A DNA stretch of 42,128 nt from CBFHND01 sp965657085 (lineage in GTDB: Bacteria; Pseudomonadota; Alphaproteobacteria; Rhodobacterales; Rhodobacteraceae), in assembly GCA_965657085.1 (NCBI GenBank), contig CBFHND010000028.1:1-42128 (forward strand). Direction: 5' to 3'. The notes beneath the pieces are model-generated. The model was not told the DNA's origin and did not search any database. It saw nothing but the letters and a program-made list of their open reading frames with translations. The position numbers and the translations under genes are program-made. This document shows, piece by piece, positions 1 through 8,378 of the stretch; position 1 is the first letter of the stretch, and every line of letters starts with the position of its first letter.

Positions 1-142
1 CCTCGGGAAAGTAAAATTCGATGGCCGTGAATTTCTTTTCCCCGCCAGGTACGATAATCGTGTTGAAAGAGGAATCCGAACCAGTAGTGCACGCGGTCAG
101 CAGCAGTAATATTGGCGCGGCAAAGGCAGAAAACTTGAACAC
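1..142 (-). CDS. Putative lipoprotein, N-terminal part (cut by window edge)
   Basis: A leftward reading frame starts with GTG at 142 and is still open at base 1, giving about 47 residues. It starts MFKFSAFAAP, followed by a leucine run and the lipobox LLTAC, so it reads as a lipoprotein signal peptide with lipidation expected at the Cys near residue 18. A good ribosome site, AAAGGA, lies at 151-156 with an 8-nt spacer, which supports the GTG start. The visible mature part carries no motif I recognise. It follows the DUF1638 gene on the same strand after about 80 bp, so it may be co-transcribed with it. Confidence 0.6.
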   Translation of the reverse strand, partial: MFKFSAFAAPILLLLTACTTGSDSSFNTIIVPGGEKKFTAIEFYFPE

Positions 143-223
143 TTAACTATTCCTTTGGTTGTTTCACACCTGAATATCGCTCCACTTTCGCGTGTGCAAG
201 GGTTCGCACCGGCGCAGGCTGCC

Positions 224-859
224 TCAAAGGCGTGTGAGCGTCGTTTCAAGATCGCCGTAGCCGGTCAGGCGTCGCTCAAATTCAAGGCCAAGCGTATCCG
301 CGGCGGCGCGGGCCTTTTCGGTCAAGGCCGGATCGTCGGTCTGGGCCTGGTAGACCAGCTTTTCATAGTTGCCGAAATACATGTCGCGCAGGTCCGGGTG
401 GCGGTCGAGGCCCATGGGTTTGATGATAAAGGCCTCGAACTGGCGCACGAGGAAATCGGTCAGGTAGAAGGTGGTGATTTCACTTTCACTTTGCGCCGCA
501 AAGCGTTCATTTCCTTCAAAAAAGCTGTAGCAGTGTGGGCCTGCGACCATCTCGACGCCCATCTCTTTGCAGGCTGCTTGCAGCAACCCGCCGGTGCCGC
601 AATCAGCGTAGACCACAAAGATGGAGTCGTAGGCCGCGCGGTGCTTGGCGACGGCCTCGCGCACGGCTTGGGTGATCTTTTCGGGATAGAGGTGCAGCTT
701 GGCTGGAAGGCACGTCAGGTCCATGTGTGTCCAGCCGTTTTGCGCCTTGAGGTCGAGGATTTCGCGCGCCAGCGCCCCGCAAGCAATGAGCAGGATGCGC
801 CCGGTCCCCGTGGCGGAGAGACCTTCGTGGGTCAGGGTGGCGTCGTCCGGCGCGGTCAT
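224..859 (-). CDS. DUF1638 domain protein
   Basis: A 211-residue soluble protein of the DUF1638 family. Visible conserved points are IACGAL (Cys27), TCLPAKLH (Cys50), YADCGTGG (Cys87) and GPHCYSFF (His109/Cys110), a Cys/His pattern suited to metal or cofactor binding. The biochemical role is not established to my knowledge; the family often sits beside corrinoid-dependent methyltransferase genes, and here a corrinoid protein lies just upstream. I chose the ATG at 859 because it overlaps the TGA of the preceding small gene as ATGA, and because the longer frame upstream lies inside that gene. Involvement in methyl-group metabolism is inferred from context only. Confidence 0.8.
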   Translation of the reverse strand: MTAPDDATLTHEGLSATGTGRILLIACGALAREILDLKAQNGWTHMDLTCLPAKLHLYPEKITQAVREAVAKHRAAYDSIFVVYADCGTGGLLQAACKEMGVEMVAGPHCYSFFEGNERFAAQSESEITTFYLTDFLVRQFEAFIIKPMGLDRHPDLRDMYFGNYEKLVYQAQTDDPALTEKARAAADTLGLEFERRLTGYGDLETTLTRL

Positions 860-1008
860 CGGCGTTTGCGCAGGGCGAGGGTGCCGAGCAAAGCCACGAT
901 CATCAGGCCAACGCCCCATGCAGGGCCGAGGGCCGTGACGAGCCAGATGGTGACAGCGGCCGCCACGATCACCGCAGCAAGGATCAGGGCCAAGAGGCGT
1001 GGAGGCAT
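856..1008 (-). CDS. Small membrane protein (50 aa), coupled to DUF1638
   Basis: A 50-residue protein starting MPPRLLALIL. It has two hydrophobic stretches (about residues 3-23 and 25-43) joined by a short turn and ends with the basic tail ALRKRR, so a two-helix inner-membrane hairpin is likely. An AAAGGA ribosome site lies about 9 nt before the ATG at 1008. Its stop overlaps the DUF1638 start as ATGA, which suggests translational coupling. I do not recognise the family. A longer upstream ATG (1092) exists but would run through the terminator hairpin at 1058-1089. Confidence 0.6.
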   Translation of the reverse strand: MPPRLLALILAAVIVAAAVTIWLVTALGPAWGVGLMIVALLGTLALRKRR

Positions 1009-1048
1009 GTGCAAATTCCTTTCCTGTCTGATCTGGGCACACCGGCCG

Positions 1049-1089
1049 AAAAAGAAAAGGGCCCGCGCAGGATCATCCGCGCAGGCCCT
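1049..1089 (-). terminator. Intrinsic terminator after the corrinoid-protein gene
   Basis: On the minus strand an imperfect hairpin, with outer arms AGGGCC (1058-1063) and GGCCCT (1084-1089) and inner GCGC pairing, is followed by TTTTCTTTT (1049-1057). It lies 22 bp beyond the corrinoid-protein stop and before the 50-aa gene, so the latter may be read from its own promoter or by readthrough. Confidence 0.8.
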
Positions 1090-1110
1090 CAAAACAACAG
1101 GTGCGCGGGC

Positions 1111-1809
<699 letters not shown>

Positions 1810-1987
1810 GTGAGATCCTTTATATCGAACCGCTTGCGCGGACCCTTCGTTGATCTGGTTTTGACAGAACGTCGCAGGCATACTGCTTGAATTGCGACAT
1901 GCGCCGCACGTTTGGCGACTTCGCCTGCGCAAAACCTTGTGAATTTTGTCGTATTGGTCCGCAACAGGGGCCGTACCCCCTTACAAT

Positions 1988-2002
1988 GTTCTGCAAATGT
2001 TC
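1988..2002. promoter_or_regulatory. Putative LexA (SOS) box, GTTC-N7-GTTC
   Basis: GTTC at 1988-1991 and GTTC at 1999-2002 are separated by exactly seven bases, matching the direct-repeat LexA operator GTTC-N7-GTTC known for alphaproteobacteria. It ends 9 bp before the ATG of the radical SAM gene. The opposite gene (corrinoid protein) starts about 180 bp away, so the radical SAM gene is the likely target. This is a motif match only. Confidence 0.6.
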
Positions 2003-2011
2003 TATTGTCGC

Positions 2012-3091
2012 ATGATGACCCAGAACACCTATGCAGATCGGGCGAAAGGGCGCGGGGCGCGCAGCAATGACACCAACCGCTTCGAGCGGGTGCAGATGCA
2101 TGAGGTCAGCGATGGCTGGGACCGGGATGATGATCTGCCGCCCCTGCGCACCGAAGTCAGCCTTGAACAACCGCGCAGCATCATCAGCTACAACCGCTCG
2201 CCCGATCTGCCGTTTGATCGGTCGATCAATCCCTATCGCGGCTGCGAACATGGCTGTGTCTATTGCTTTGCCCGGCCCAGCCACGCCTATCTTGGCCTGT
2301 CGCCGGGGTTGGATTTCGAAACCCGCCTGATCGCCCGGCCGGATGCGCCACAGGTGTTGGAACGTGAACTGGCCGCCAAGCGCTACAAGGTGGCCCCCAT
2401 CGCCATTGGCACCAACACCGACCCCTACCAACCCATTGAAAAGGAACACGGGATCACCCGCGCTTGTCTTGAGGTGCTGGCCCGAACGGGCCATCCCGTG
2501 GCCATCGTGACCAAGGGCGCGCTGATCGAGCGCGACATCGACATCCTGTCGGAACTGGCGCGGCGCGGGCTGTGCCCGGTGGGGATTTCGGTGACCACCC
2601 TCGATCCTGGCTTGTCGCGGTTGATGGAGCCGCGCGTGCCAGCGCCCGCGCGGCGGCTGGAAACGATCCGGCGGCTGGCACAGGCGGGGGTGCCGGTGCG
2701 GGTCATGGCCTCGCCCATGATCCCCGCGCTCAGCGATCCTGAGCTTGAGGCGATCCTTGCGGCGGGCAAGGACGCAGGCGCGCGGCACGCCAGCTGGATC
2801 ATGCTGCGCCTGCCGCGTGAGGTGTCGGGGCTGGTGCGCGAATGGCTGGCCGAACACTTTCCCGACCGGGCCGAAAGGATCATGGCGCGGCTGCGCGAAA
2901 TGCACGGCGGTGCGGAATACGATGCGCGCTGGGGCCACAGAATGCGCGGGGAAGGGCCCTATGCCGAGATGATCGCGGCCCGGTTCCGCGTGACGGTGGC
3001 GCGGCTTGGCCTGAAAACCGAAGCGCGGCCCATGCGACGCGACCTTTTTCGCCCGCCGGTCCTGCCGGGCGCGCAAATGTCCTTGTTCTAG
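2012..3091 (+). CDS. PA0069-family radical SAM protein (SplB-like)
   Basis: A 359-residue radical SAM protein. The cluster motif CX3CX2C is visible as Cys78, Cys82 and Cys85 in NPYRGCEHGCVYCFARP. The N-terminal part KGRGARSNDTNRFE is typical of the PA0069 family, which belongs to the wider group of the spore photoproduct lyase SplB; the actual substrate is unknown. I chose ATG 2012 (or the adjacent 2015) because it retains the family N-terminus; no clear Shine-Dalgarno sequence is present. A GTTC-N7-GTTC box directly before the start suggests DNA-damage control, which would fit a DNA repair role, but this is inference. The gene converges with bmt, with a 15-bp gap. Confidence 0.88.
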   Translation: MMTQNTYADRAKGRGARSNDTNRFERVQMHEVSDGWDRDDDLPPLRTEVSLEQPRSIISYNRSPDLPFDRSINPYRGCEHGCVYCFARPSHAYLGLSPGLDFETRLIARPDAPQVLERELAAKRYKVAPIAIGTNTDPYQPIEKEHGITRACLEVLARTGHPVAIVTKGALIERDIDILSELARRGLCPVGISVTTLDPGLSRLMEPRVPAPARRLETIRRLAQAGVPVRVMASPMIPALSDPELEAILAAGKDAGARHASWIMLRLPREVSGLVREWLAEHFPDRAERIMARLREMHGGAEYDARWGHRMRGEGPYAEMIAARFRVTVARLGLKTEARPMRRDLFRPPVLPGAQMSLF

Positions 3092-3106
3092 GGGCATGTC
3101 GCGGGA

Positions 3107-4120
3107 TTATGCGGCCCGGCGACGGGTGCGCCGCCGCTTGGGGCCATCGTCGTCGCCCGTGCCGTCGCTGGCCGAGGAAAACGCGCCCAGCTTGGCCACG
3201 ATTTCATCCAGACCCGGTGCCGCGCCCTTGGCCCGCGTGTCCAGCGCCGCGCGCATGGCGCGCAGGTGTTCGGGCATGGTGCCACAGCATCCGCCGACGA
3301 TGCGCGCGCCGCAATTGCGGGCCATCACCGCATATTCCGCCATCAACTCGGGCGTGCCGTCATAGTGGATGTGGCCGTCGTGGTACTTCGGGATACCCGC
3401 GTTGCCCTTGGCGATGATCGGGCGTGCTGTGCCTTGGGCCTTAAAGCCCAGTACCGTGCGCAACAGGTCTGATGCCCCCGTGCCGCAGTTCGCGCCAAAG
3501 CCTATGGGTGGGTTCGGCAGATCCTCGACCAATGTGGCCATGTCGGCGCTGGTCACGCCCATCATGGTGCGCCCGGCTGTGTCAAAGCTCATGGTGCCGC
3601 ACCAATCGATGCCTGCCAGAGCGAATCCTTCGGCGGCGGCGCGGTATTCTTCGGGGGCGGATATGGTTTCGAGCCAGGCGACATCGGCGCCTCCCGCCTT
3701 CAGCCCATCGGCGGTCTCGTGAAACATCTCGACCGCGATGGCATGGCTGAGCGCGCCCACGGGTTCCATGATCTCGCCCGTGGGGCCGACCGACCCGGCC
3801 ACCACAACGGGGCGGCCTGCGGTGTCGGCCACATCGCGCGCAATCTCGGCCGAGATGCGCGACAGGGCATGTGCGCGTTTCTCAGCACCGTGCAGTTTCA
3901 GCCGCGAGGCATTGGCGCCGAAGGAGTTGGTCAGGAAAATATCACTGCCCGCATCCACTGCACCGCGGTAGAGGGTGGTGATCTTGTCCGGGTGCTCTTC
4001 GTTCCACATCTCGGGCGCATCGCCGGACATCAGACCCATGTTAAAGAGGTTCGTCCCCGTGGCCCCGTCAGCCAAAAGCGTGTCGTGGGATTGCAAAAGC
4101 GTGCTGAGAAGATTTGCCAT
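3107..4120 (-). CDS. bmt: Homocysteine S-methyltransferase, betaine-homocysteine type
   Basis: A 337-residue (beta/alpha)8 methyltransferase of the homocysteine S-methyltransferase family. The zinc-site cysteines are present: Cys212 in GANCGTG and Cys278/Cys279 in GGCCGT; the N-terminal LLADGATGTNL is also typical. It makes methionine from homocysteine and a methyl donor. In roseobacters proteins of this type act as betaine-homocysteine methyltransferase, starting glycine betaine demethylation; the donor here is inferred from that and from the nearby corrinoid protein. The start at 4120 has GGAG 6 nt upstream. It lies 28 bp downstream of the MprF-like gene on the same strand. The C-terminus ends in an unusual basic tail, PKRRRTRRRAA. 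Confidence 0.85.
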   Translation of the reverse strand: MANLLSTLLQSHDTLLADGATGTNLFNMGLMSGDAPEMWNEEHPDKITTLYRGAVDAGSDIFLTNSFGANASRLKLHGAEKRAHALSRISAEIARDVADTAGRPVVVAGSVGPTGEIMEPVGALSHAIAVEMFHETADGLKAGGADVAWLETISAPEEYRAAAEGFALAGIDWCGTMSFDTAGRTMMGVTSADMATLVEDLPNPPIGFGANCGTGASDLLRTVLGFKAQGTARPIIAKGNAGIPKYHDGHIHYDGTPELMAEYAVMARNCGARIVGGCCGTMPEHLRAMRAALDTRAKGAAPGLDEIVAKLGAFSSASDGTGDDDGPKRRRTRRRAA

Positions 4121-4148
4121 GGCGGACTCCGATCTTTTGACCTGTCTG

Positions 4149-6038
4149 TCACGACGCGATGCTTGAGGGTACTTCATAATATTCATCAACATTATGAACG
4201 TGCGCCATATCCGCAGGGGCCAGCGGCGCGGGGCGGTGCACCTCGCGGGCGATATCGGCAAGGCCAAGGATCAAGGCGGGCCAGGACCGCGCAGCGGCAT
4301 AGCGGGGCGACCAGCGCGGTGCGAAGGTGCTTTTGAACTGGCGCAGGCCGGGGCCGGACCCGTGTGCCACGGCGACGCGCGCGGCCCAGCGCCAGAACCC
4401 GATGTGCGGGTTGGGGCAGGCGGGGATAGCGGCAAGGCTGACCGTCGGCACCCCGCGGCGTTTCGCGGCGAGGATCCCTTGATGCACCAGCGCGTGCATC
4501 GTGCCGTCAGGGGCGTCTGGGACCTGACGCATAAGGTCCAGTGTCCAGCCGCTTGCGTTGACGTGAAAGGTGGCGAAGGCGCACAGCGTGCCACCTGAAT
4601 AGGCCAATGCAACCCATTGGTTCTGAACATATTTCGGACAATATCGCCCCATGGTGCCGCCGCGCGCCGGGCCATGGTCGGCCTGCCATGCGCGGTCCAC
4701 CGCGGCCATTTGCGACAGGGGCAAGGGCGGTGCGTCAAGGATGCGCAGGCCTGCCTTTTCGGCGCTGCGGCATTTGCGGCGCAGACGGCGCAGGCGCGGC
4801 GTTGCGATATCATGGATTGCGGTCTGAACCAGCGCTTCATCCGCGATATGCATCACGGTCCACCCGCTGCGTCGCAACGCATGTGCGGTGCAGGCCCGCA
4901 CCTTGTAGGCCAATGGCAGGCGGTTGGCTTCGCGTGCGGCCTGTCGCAGCGCGCGGGCGCTGGCCCGTGGCGTGCCGCGCAAGGGGTCGAACAGCATGGT
5001 CACCGTCTGGCCCGTGCGCCACAGAAGGGCCGCACCGGTGTCTGTCGGGCAAATCCGGGCGCCGTTCTGGTGCATGATTCCGATCTCGGGTTGGGCGAAC
5101 GCGCAGGGTATGATCCGGGCCGGGGCGCGGGTGGGGCGCAAGCCTGTGCGTGGCACCCGGACCATCGCCAGCACGCCCAGGACCGCCGGGCAGGCATAAT
5201 AGACAATGCGAAAGGCAAAGATGCTCGACAGCACATCCTGCGCACCGACGTGGGGCAGGGCCTGTAGCATCAGCACCTCGAACGGTCCCAATCCCCCGGG
5301 TGTGTTGAAGATCAGCGCGGCCCCCAAGGCCAGAAGAAAGACGGGCAGAAGGCTTGTGAATGCAATCTCCGCACCTGCGGGCAGCAACACGAAGAGGGCC
5401 GCAGCGGCACAGGTTGTGTCGATTGCCGTCCACAGCATGATCCCGGCCATCGCCCGCAAGGATGGCCATGCAAAGCCCCGGGACCGAAGGCGCACATGCG
5501 GCCAGCGAAACGCGATCCCGGCGGCAATACAGGCGGCCGCAAGCGTAATGAGGGCAGGGGCCAACGTCCACGCAGGCCCGTCCAGCACCAGGCAGGCCAG
5601 CGCGGTGACCACCGCCCAGCCCACGATGAAAGACACCGACACAAAGGCCGACAGGCGCAGCGCGGTGACCAGCGACACCTGTGGCAACAACCGCCAGCGC
5701 GCCAAGGCGCCCGTGATCAACCCGAATCCCAGCGTTTGGGCGACCGCGATGGACGCAACTCCGCTGGTCTGTGCGCGCGCTGCTGGCACGCCGGTGTCCA
5801 GATGCCTGTGTGCGATCACGTCATAGCGCCCCACGGCCCAAAAGCTCGCCCCCGTCAGAAGTGCCGCCAGCGCCCATGTGCGCGGCGCGACGCCTCGAAC
5901 GTGGTCCAGCGTTCCGCCCCAAACCTCCGGCCCGACCTCGCGGGACAGGATGGCAGCACAGACTGCCAGTACGCCAACGGGCAGGGCCATGCGCAAGGCC
6001 CAGCCGATGCGACGGCGCGCTGTGTTTTGGTCAGACAT
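4149..6038 (-). CDS. MprF-like phosphatidylglycerol aminoacyltransferase
   Basis: A 629-residue membrane protein in two parts. Residues about 10-310 hold some eight hydrophobic segments and the motif FNTPGGLGPFEVL, as in the transmembrane domain of lysylphosphatidylglycerol synthases. Residues about 330-600 form the DUF2156 (GNAT-like) catalytic domain, with DHGPARGGTMGRY and IGFWRWAARVAVAHG. Such enzymes move an amino acid from aminoacyl-tRNA to phosphatidylglycerol, and in longer MprF proteins also flip the product. It is shorter than firmicute MprF (about 840 residues), so it has a reduced membrane part. Which amino acid is used cannot be read from sequence. A GGGGGGA ribosome site precedes the ATG at 6038. 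Confidence 0.78.
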   Translation of the reverse strand: MSDQNTARRRIGWALRMALPVGVLAVCAAILSREVGPEVWGGTLDHVRGVAPRTWALAALLTGASFWAVGRYDVIAHRHLDTGVPAARAQTSGVASIAVAQTLGFGLITGALARWRLLPQVSLVTALRLSAFVSVSFIVGWAVVTALACLVLDGPAWTLAPALITLAAACIAAGIAFRWPHVRLRSRGFAWPSLRAMAGIMLWTAIDTTCAAAALFVLLPAGAEIAFTSLLPVFLLALGAALIFNTPGGLGPFEVLMLQALPHVGAQDVLSSIFAFRIVYYACPAVLGVLAMVRVPRTGLRPTRAPARIIPCAFAQPEIGIMHQNGARICPTDTGAALLWRTGQTVTMLFDPLRGTPRASARALRQAAREANRLPLAYKVRACTAHALRRSGWTVMHIADEALVQTAIHDIATPRLRRLRRKCRSAEKAGLRILDAPPLPLSQMAAVDRAWQADHGPARGGTMGRYCPKYVQNQWVALAYSGGTLCAFATFHVNASGWTLDLMRQVPDAPDGTMHALVHQGILAAKRRGVPTVSLAAIPACPNPHIGFWRWAARVAVAHGSGPGLRQFKSTFAPRWSPRYAAARSWPALILGLADIAREVHRPAPLAPADMAHVHNVDEYYEVPSSIAS

Positions 6039-6110
6039 ACGATCCCCCCGGTCGATGGTTCGCCCATCAGGCTAGGGCGCGAGGGTGTGCCGCAGGTTAA
6101 TCCGCACAGC

Positions 6111-6140
6111 AAAAGGGCGCATCCACCGGGGGATGCGCCC
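6111..6140 (-). terminator. Intrinsic terminator after the zeta-subunit gene
   Basis: A perfect 10-bp stem, GGGCGCATCC (6115-6124) with GGATGCGCCC (6131-6140) and a 6-nt loop, is followed on the minus strand by TTTT (6111-6114). It lies about 50 bp beyond the DUF1476 stop. Confidence 0.85.
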
Positions 6141-6188
6141 ATCATTTAGGCCGTATTTACATCGAATTTATGTCGACAGCGGGCAGGC

Positions 6189-6506
6189 TCAGTCGGTTTC
6201 CGACATGATCTGTGCCTTGGCTTCGGCCATCAGCTCTTTCATCTTGGCGCGGATTGTCGCCTCGTCTGCGGTGTCGCCCAGATCGCCCGATACCTTGCGA
6301 TAGACGTCTTCGTCGCCCGCCTCCTCGAAGTCGGATTTGACCACGGCGGCGGCATAGGCCGCGGCATCATCACCTGACTTGCCCATAAGGTCCGCGGCCC
6401 ACAGGCCCAACAGCTTGTTGCGGCGTGCTTCGGCCTTGAACTGCATTTCCGCATCGTGGGCGTACTTGTTCTCAAAGGCGTTTTCGCGGTCGTCGAAGGT
6501 GCTCAT
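6189..6506 (-). CDS. DUF1476 protein, F1-ATPase inhibitor zeta subunit
   Basis: A 105-residue, largely helical, charged protein starting MSTFDDRENAFENKYAHD, the N-terminus typical of DUF1476. In Paracoccus denitrificans this family is the zeta subunit that binds the F1-ATPase and blocks ATP hydrolysis through its N-terminal helix; it is characteristic of alphaproteobacteria. Length matches the known 11-kDa protein. The ATG at 6506 has AAGGAA upstream. The gene is transcribed away from purC and ends at a strong terminator. The long upstream extension of this frame lies antisense to purC and is not coding. Confidence 0.9.
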   Translation of the reverse strand: MSTFDDRENAFENKYAHDAEMQFKAEARRNKLLGLWAADLMGKSGDDAAAYAAAVVKSDFEEAGDEDVYRKVSGDLGDTADEATIRAKMKELMAEAKAQIMSETD

Positions 6507-6588
6507 GGCAATTCCTTGTGGTTGGTGTCCTTGTCCAAGATATGCGGTGCTGCGGCAGACCTTGCAACCCCTCAAAGTGTCGCCCCGC

Positions 6589-6617
6589 TTGCGGCACATG
6601 ACCCCTTGCACTATGAG
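6589..6617 (+). promoter_or_regulatory. Possible promoter for purCSQ
   Basis: TTGCGG (6589-6594) and TATGAG (6612-6617) are separated by 17 bp, about 50 bp before the purC start and in the region shared with the divergent zeta-subunit gene. Both hexamers are imperfect matches to the housekeeping consensus. Confidence 0.3.
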
Positions 6618-6665
6618 GGCGCTACCTGACCGGGACTCGGCCCGGCAGGATGCGAAAGGACGCCC

Positions 6666-7427
6666 ATGGCCCGGCGCAAGAAAATCTACGAAGGCAAGGC
6701 AAAGATCCTCTATGAAGGTCCCGAACCCGGCACCATCGTGCAATATTTCAAGGACGATGCCACCGCCTTCAACGCCCAGAAAAAGGACGTGATCGAAGGC
6801 AAGGGTGTGCTGAACAACCGCCTGTCCGAATTCTTCATGACCGGCCTCGGGCAGATCGGCGTGCCAACGCATTTCATCAAGCGCATCAACATGCGCGAAC
6901 AGCTGGTGCGCTCCTGCGAGATCGTGCCGCTGGAAGTGATCGTGCGCAACTATGCCGCGGGCACCATGAGCCAGCGTCTCGGCATCGAGGAAGGCACGCA
7001 ATTGCCGCGCCCGATCGTCGAATATTGCTACAAGGATGACAGCCTTGGCGATCCGCTGGTGACAGAAGAACACATTGCCGCCTTCGGCTGGGCCAGCCAA
7101 CAGGACATGGACGATATCCTGAGCCTCGCGCTTCGGGTCAATGACTTCATGTCGGGCATCATGATGGCCGTTGGCATCAAGCTGGTGGACTTCAAGATCG
7201 AGATAGGCCGCGTCTATGACGGTGATTTCCAGCGCCTGATCGTCGCGGACGAGATCAGCCCCGACAGCTGCCGCCTGTGGGACATGGAAACCGGCCAGAA
7301 GCTGGACAAGGACGTGTTCCGCCGCGATCTGGGCGATCTGGCCGATGCCTACACCGAAGTGGCGCGGCGTCTGGGCGTTTTGCCCAAGACATCCAACCCC
7401 GTGACCAAACCGACGCTGATCAACTGA
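6666..7427 (+). CDS. purC: SAICAR synthase
   Basis: A 253-residue phosphoribosylaminoimidazole-succinocarboxamide synthase, which joins CAIR and aspartate with ATP hydrolysis in purine synthesis. The N-terminus RRKKIYEGKAKILYEG, the middle EIVPLEVIVRNYAAGT and LVDFKIEIGR are family signatures, and the length is normal. GAAAGGA lies about 6 nt before the ATG at 6666. It is the first gene of a compact purC-purS-purQ set; purL, the partner of PurS and PurQ, is not in the window. Confidence 0.98.
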   Translation: MARRKKIYEGKAKILYEGPEPGTIVQYFKDDATAFNAQKKDVIEGKGVLNNRLSEFFMTGLGQIGVPTHFIKRINMREQLVRSCEIVPLEVIVRNYAAGTMSQRLGIEEGTQLPRPIVEYCYKDDSLGDPLVTEEHIAAFGWASQQDMDDILSLALRVNDFMSGIMMAVGIKLVDFKIEIGRVYDGDFQRLIVADEISPDSCRLWDMETGQKLDKDVFRRDLGDLADAYTEVARRLGVLPKTSNPVTKPTLIN

Positions 7428-7442
7428 GAAAGACCAAAGCCG

Positions 7443-7673
7443 ATGAAAGCACGTGTGCATGTAATGCTGAAAAACGGAGTTCTTGACCCGCAAGGCGAGG
7501 CGGTGCGCCACGCGCTGGGGGCCATGGGCTTTGGCGGGGTCAACGGCGTGCGTCAGGGCAAGGTGATCGAACTGGATCTGGCCGAGGGCGTGTCCGAAGC
7601 GGACGTGACGGCGATGTGCGAAAAGCTTTTGGCCAACACGGTGATTGAATCCTACACGGTGGAGATGGGTTGA
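7443..7673 (+). CDS. purS: FGAM synthase, small structural subunit
   Basis: A 76-residue PurS protein. It bridges PurQ and PurL in the three-part formylglycinamidine ribonucleotide synthase found in most bacteria other than gammaproteobacteria. The N-terminus MKARVHVMLKNGVLDPQGEA and the internal GFGGVNGVRQGKVIELDL are typical. It starts 15 bp after purC, and its TGA overlaps the purQ ATG by one base. Confidence 0.95.
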   Translation: MKARVHVMLKNGVLDPQGEAVRHALGAMGFGGVNGVRQGKVIELDLAEGVSEADVTAMCEKLLANTVIESYTVEMG

Positions 7674-8341
7674 TGCACGCAGCGGTCATCGTCTTTCCCG
7701 GTTCCAACTGCGACCGCGACCTTGCCGTGGCCTTCGAGGCGGCAGGGGCCGAGGTTTCGATGGTCTGGCACAAGGACACCGAATTGCCGCAAGGCGTGGA
7801 CATCGTGGGCATTCCGGGCGGGTTTTCCTTTGGCGACTACCTGCGCTGTGGTGCCATTGCCGCCAATTCGCCCATTTGCCAATCGGTCAAGGCGCACACC
7901 GACCGGGGTGGCTATGCCATCGGCATCTGCAACGGGTTCCAGGTGTTGACCGAAACCGGCATCCTGCCCGGCGCGCTGTTGCGCAATGCGGGCCTGAAAT
8001 ACATCTGCAAGACCGTCGAATTGAAGGTTCAGACCTCCAACAGCGTCTTCACCGAAGGCTACAACGCCGGGGACACCGCGATGATCCCCATCGCGCACCA
8101 TGATGGCAACTATTTCGCGGATGACGACACCATCGCGCGGCTTCAGGGCGATGACCGGGTGGCCTTCACCTATACAGAGACACCCAATGGCGCCAAGGCG
8201 GACATTGCGGGCATCCTGTCGGACAACCGCCGGGTGCTTGGCATGATGCCGCATCCGGAACGGGCGGCGGATGCCGGCCATGGCGGCACCGACGGGGCGG
8301 CGCTTTTCCGCGCGCTGACCGGGGCGCTGACGCCCGCGTGA
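7673..8341 (+). CDS. purQ: FGAM synthase, glutaminase subunit
   Basis: A 222-residue class I glutamine amidotransferase that releases ammonia from glutamine for FGAM synthesis. The triad is readable: Cys86 in GICNGFQ, and His194 and Glu196 in MMPHPERA. The ATG at 7673 overlaps the purS stop (TGATG), with GGAGATGG upstream; a TTG one codon earlier is less likely. The last gene of the purCSQ run; dctB starts 37 bp later. Confidence 0.97.
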   Translation: MHAAVIVFPGSNCDRDLAVAFEAAGAEVSMVWHKDTELPQGVDIVGIPGGFSFGDYLRCGAIAANSPICQSVKAHTDRGGYAIGICNGFQVLTETGILPGALLRNAGLKYICKTVELKVQTSNSVFTEGYNAGDTAMIPIAHHDGNYFADDDTIARLQGDDRVAFTYTETPNGAKADIAGILSDNRRVLGMMPHPERAADAGHGGTDGAALFRALTGALTPA

Positions 8342-8378
8342 CTTGAGCGGGCGGTCCGGGGCGCGTAAGGTTCCCTCC

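Noticed and set aside
1810..1945. Possible cobalamin or SAM-type riboswitch before the corrinoid gene
   Set aside because: I looked for a B12-box-like or SAM-II-like pattern in this short leader and found none; nor before bmt.
4173..4200. Palindrome ATAAT...ATTAT near the end of the MprF-like gene
   Set aside because: It lies inside the coding sequence for the C-terminus, has no T run and is not repeated; base composition explains it.
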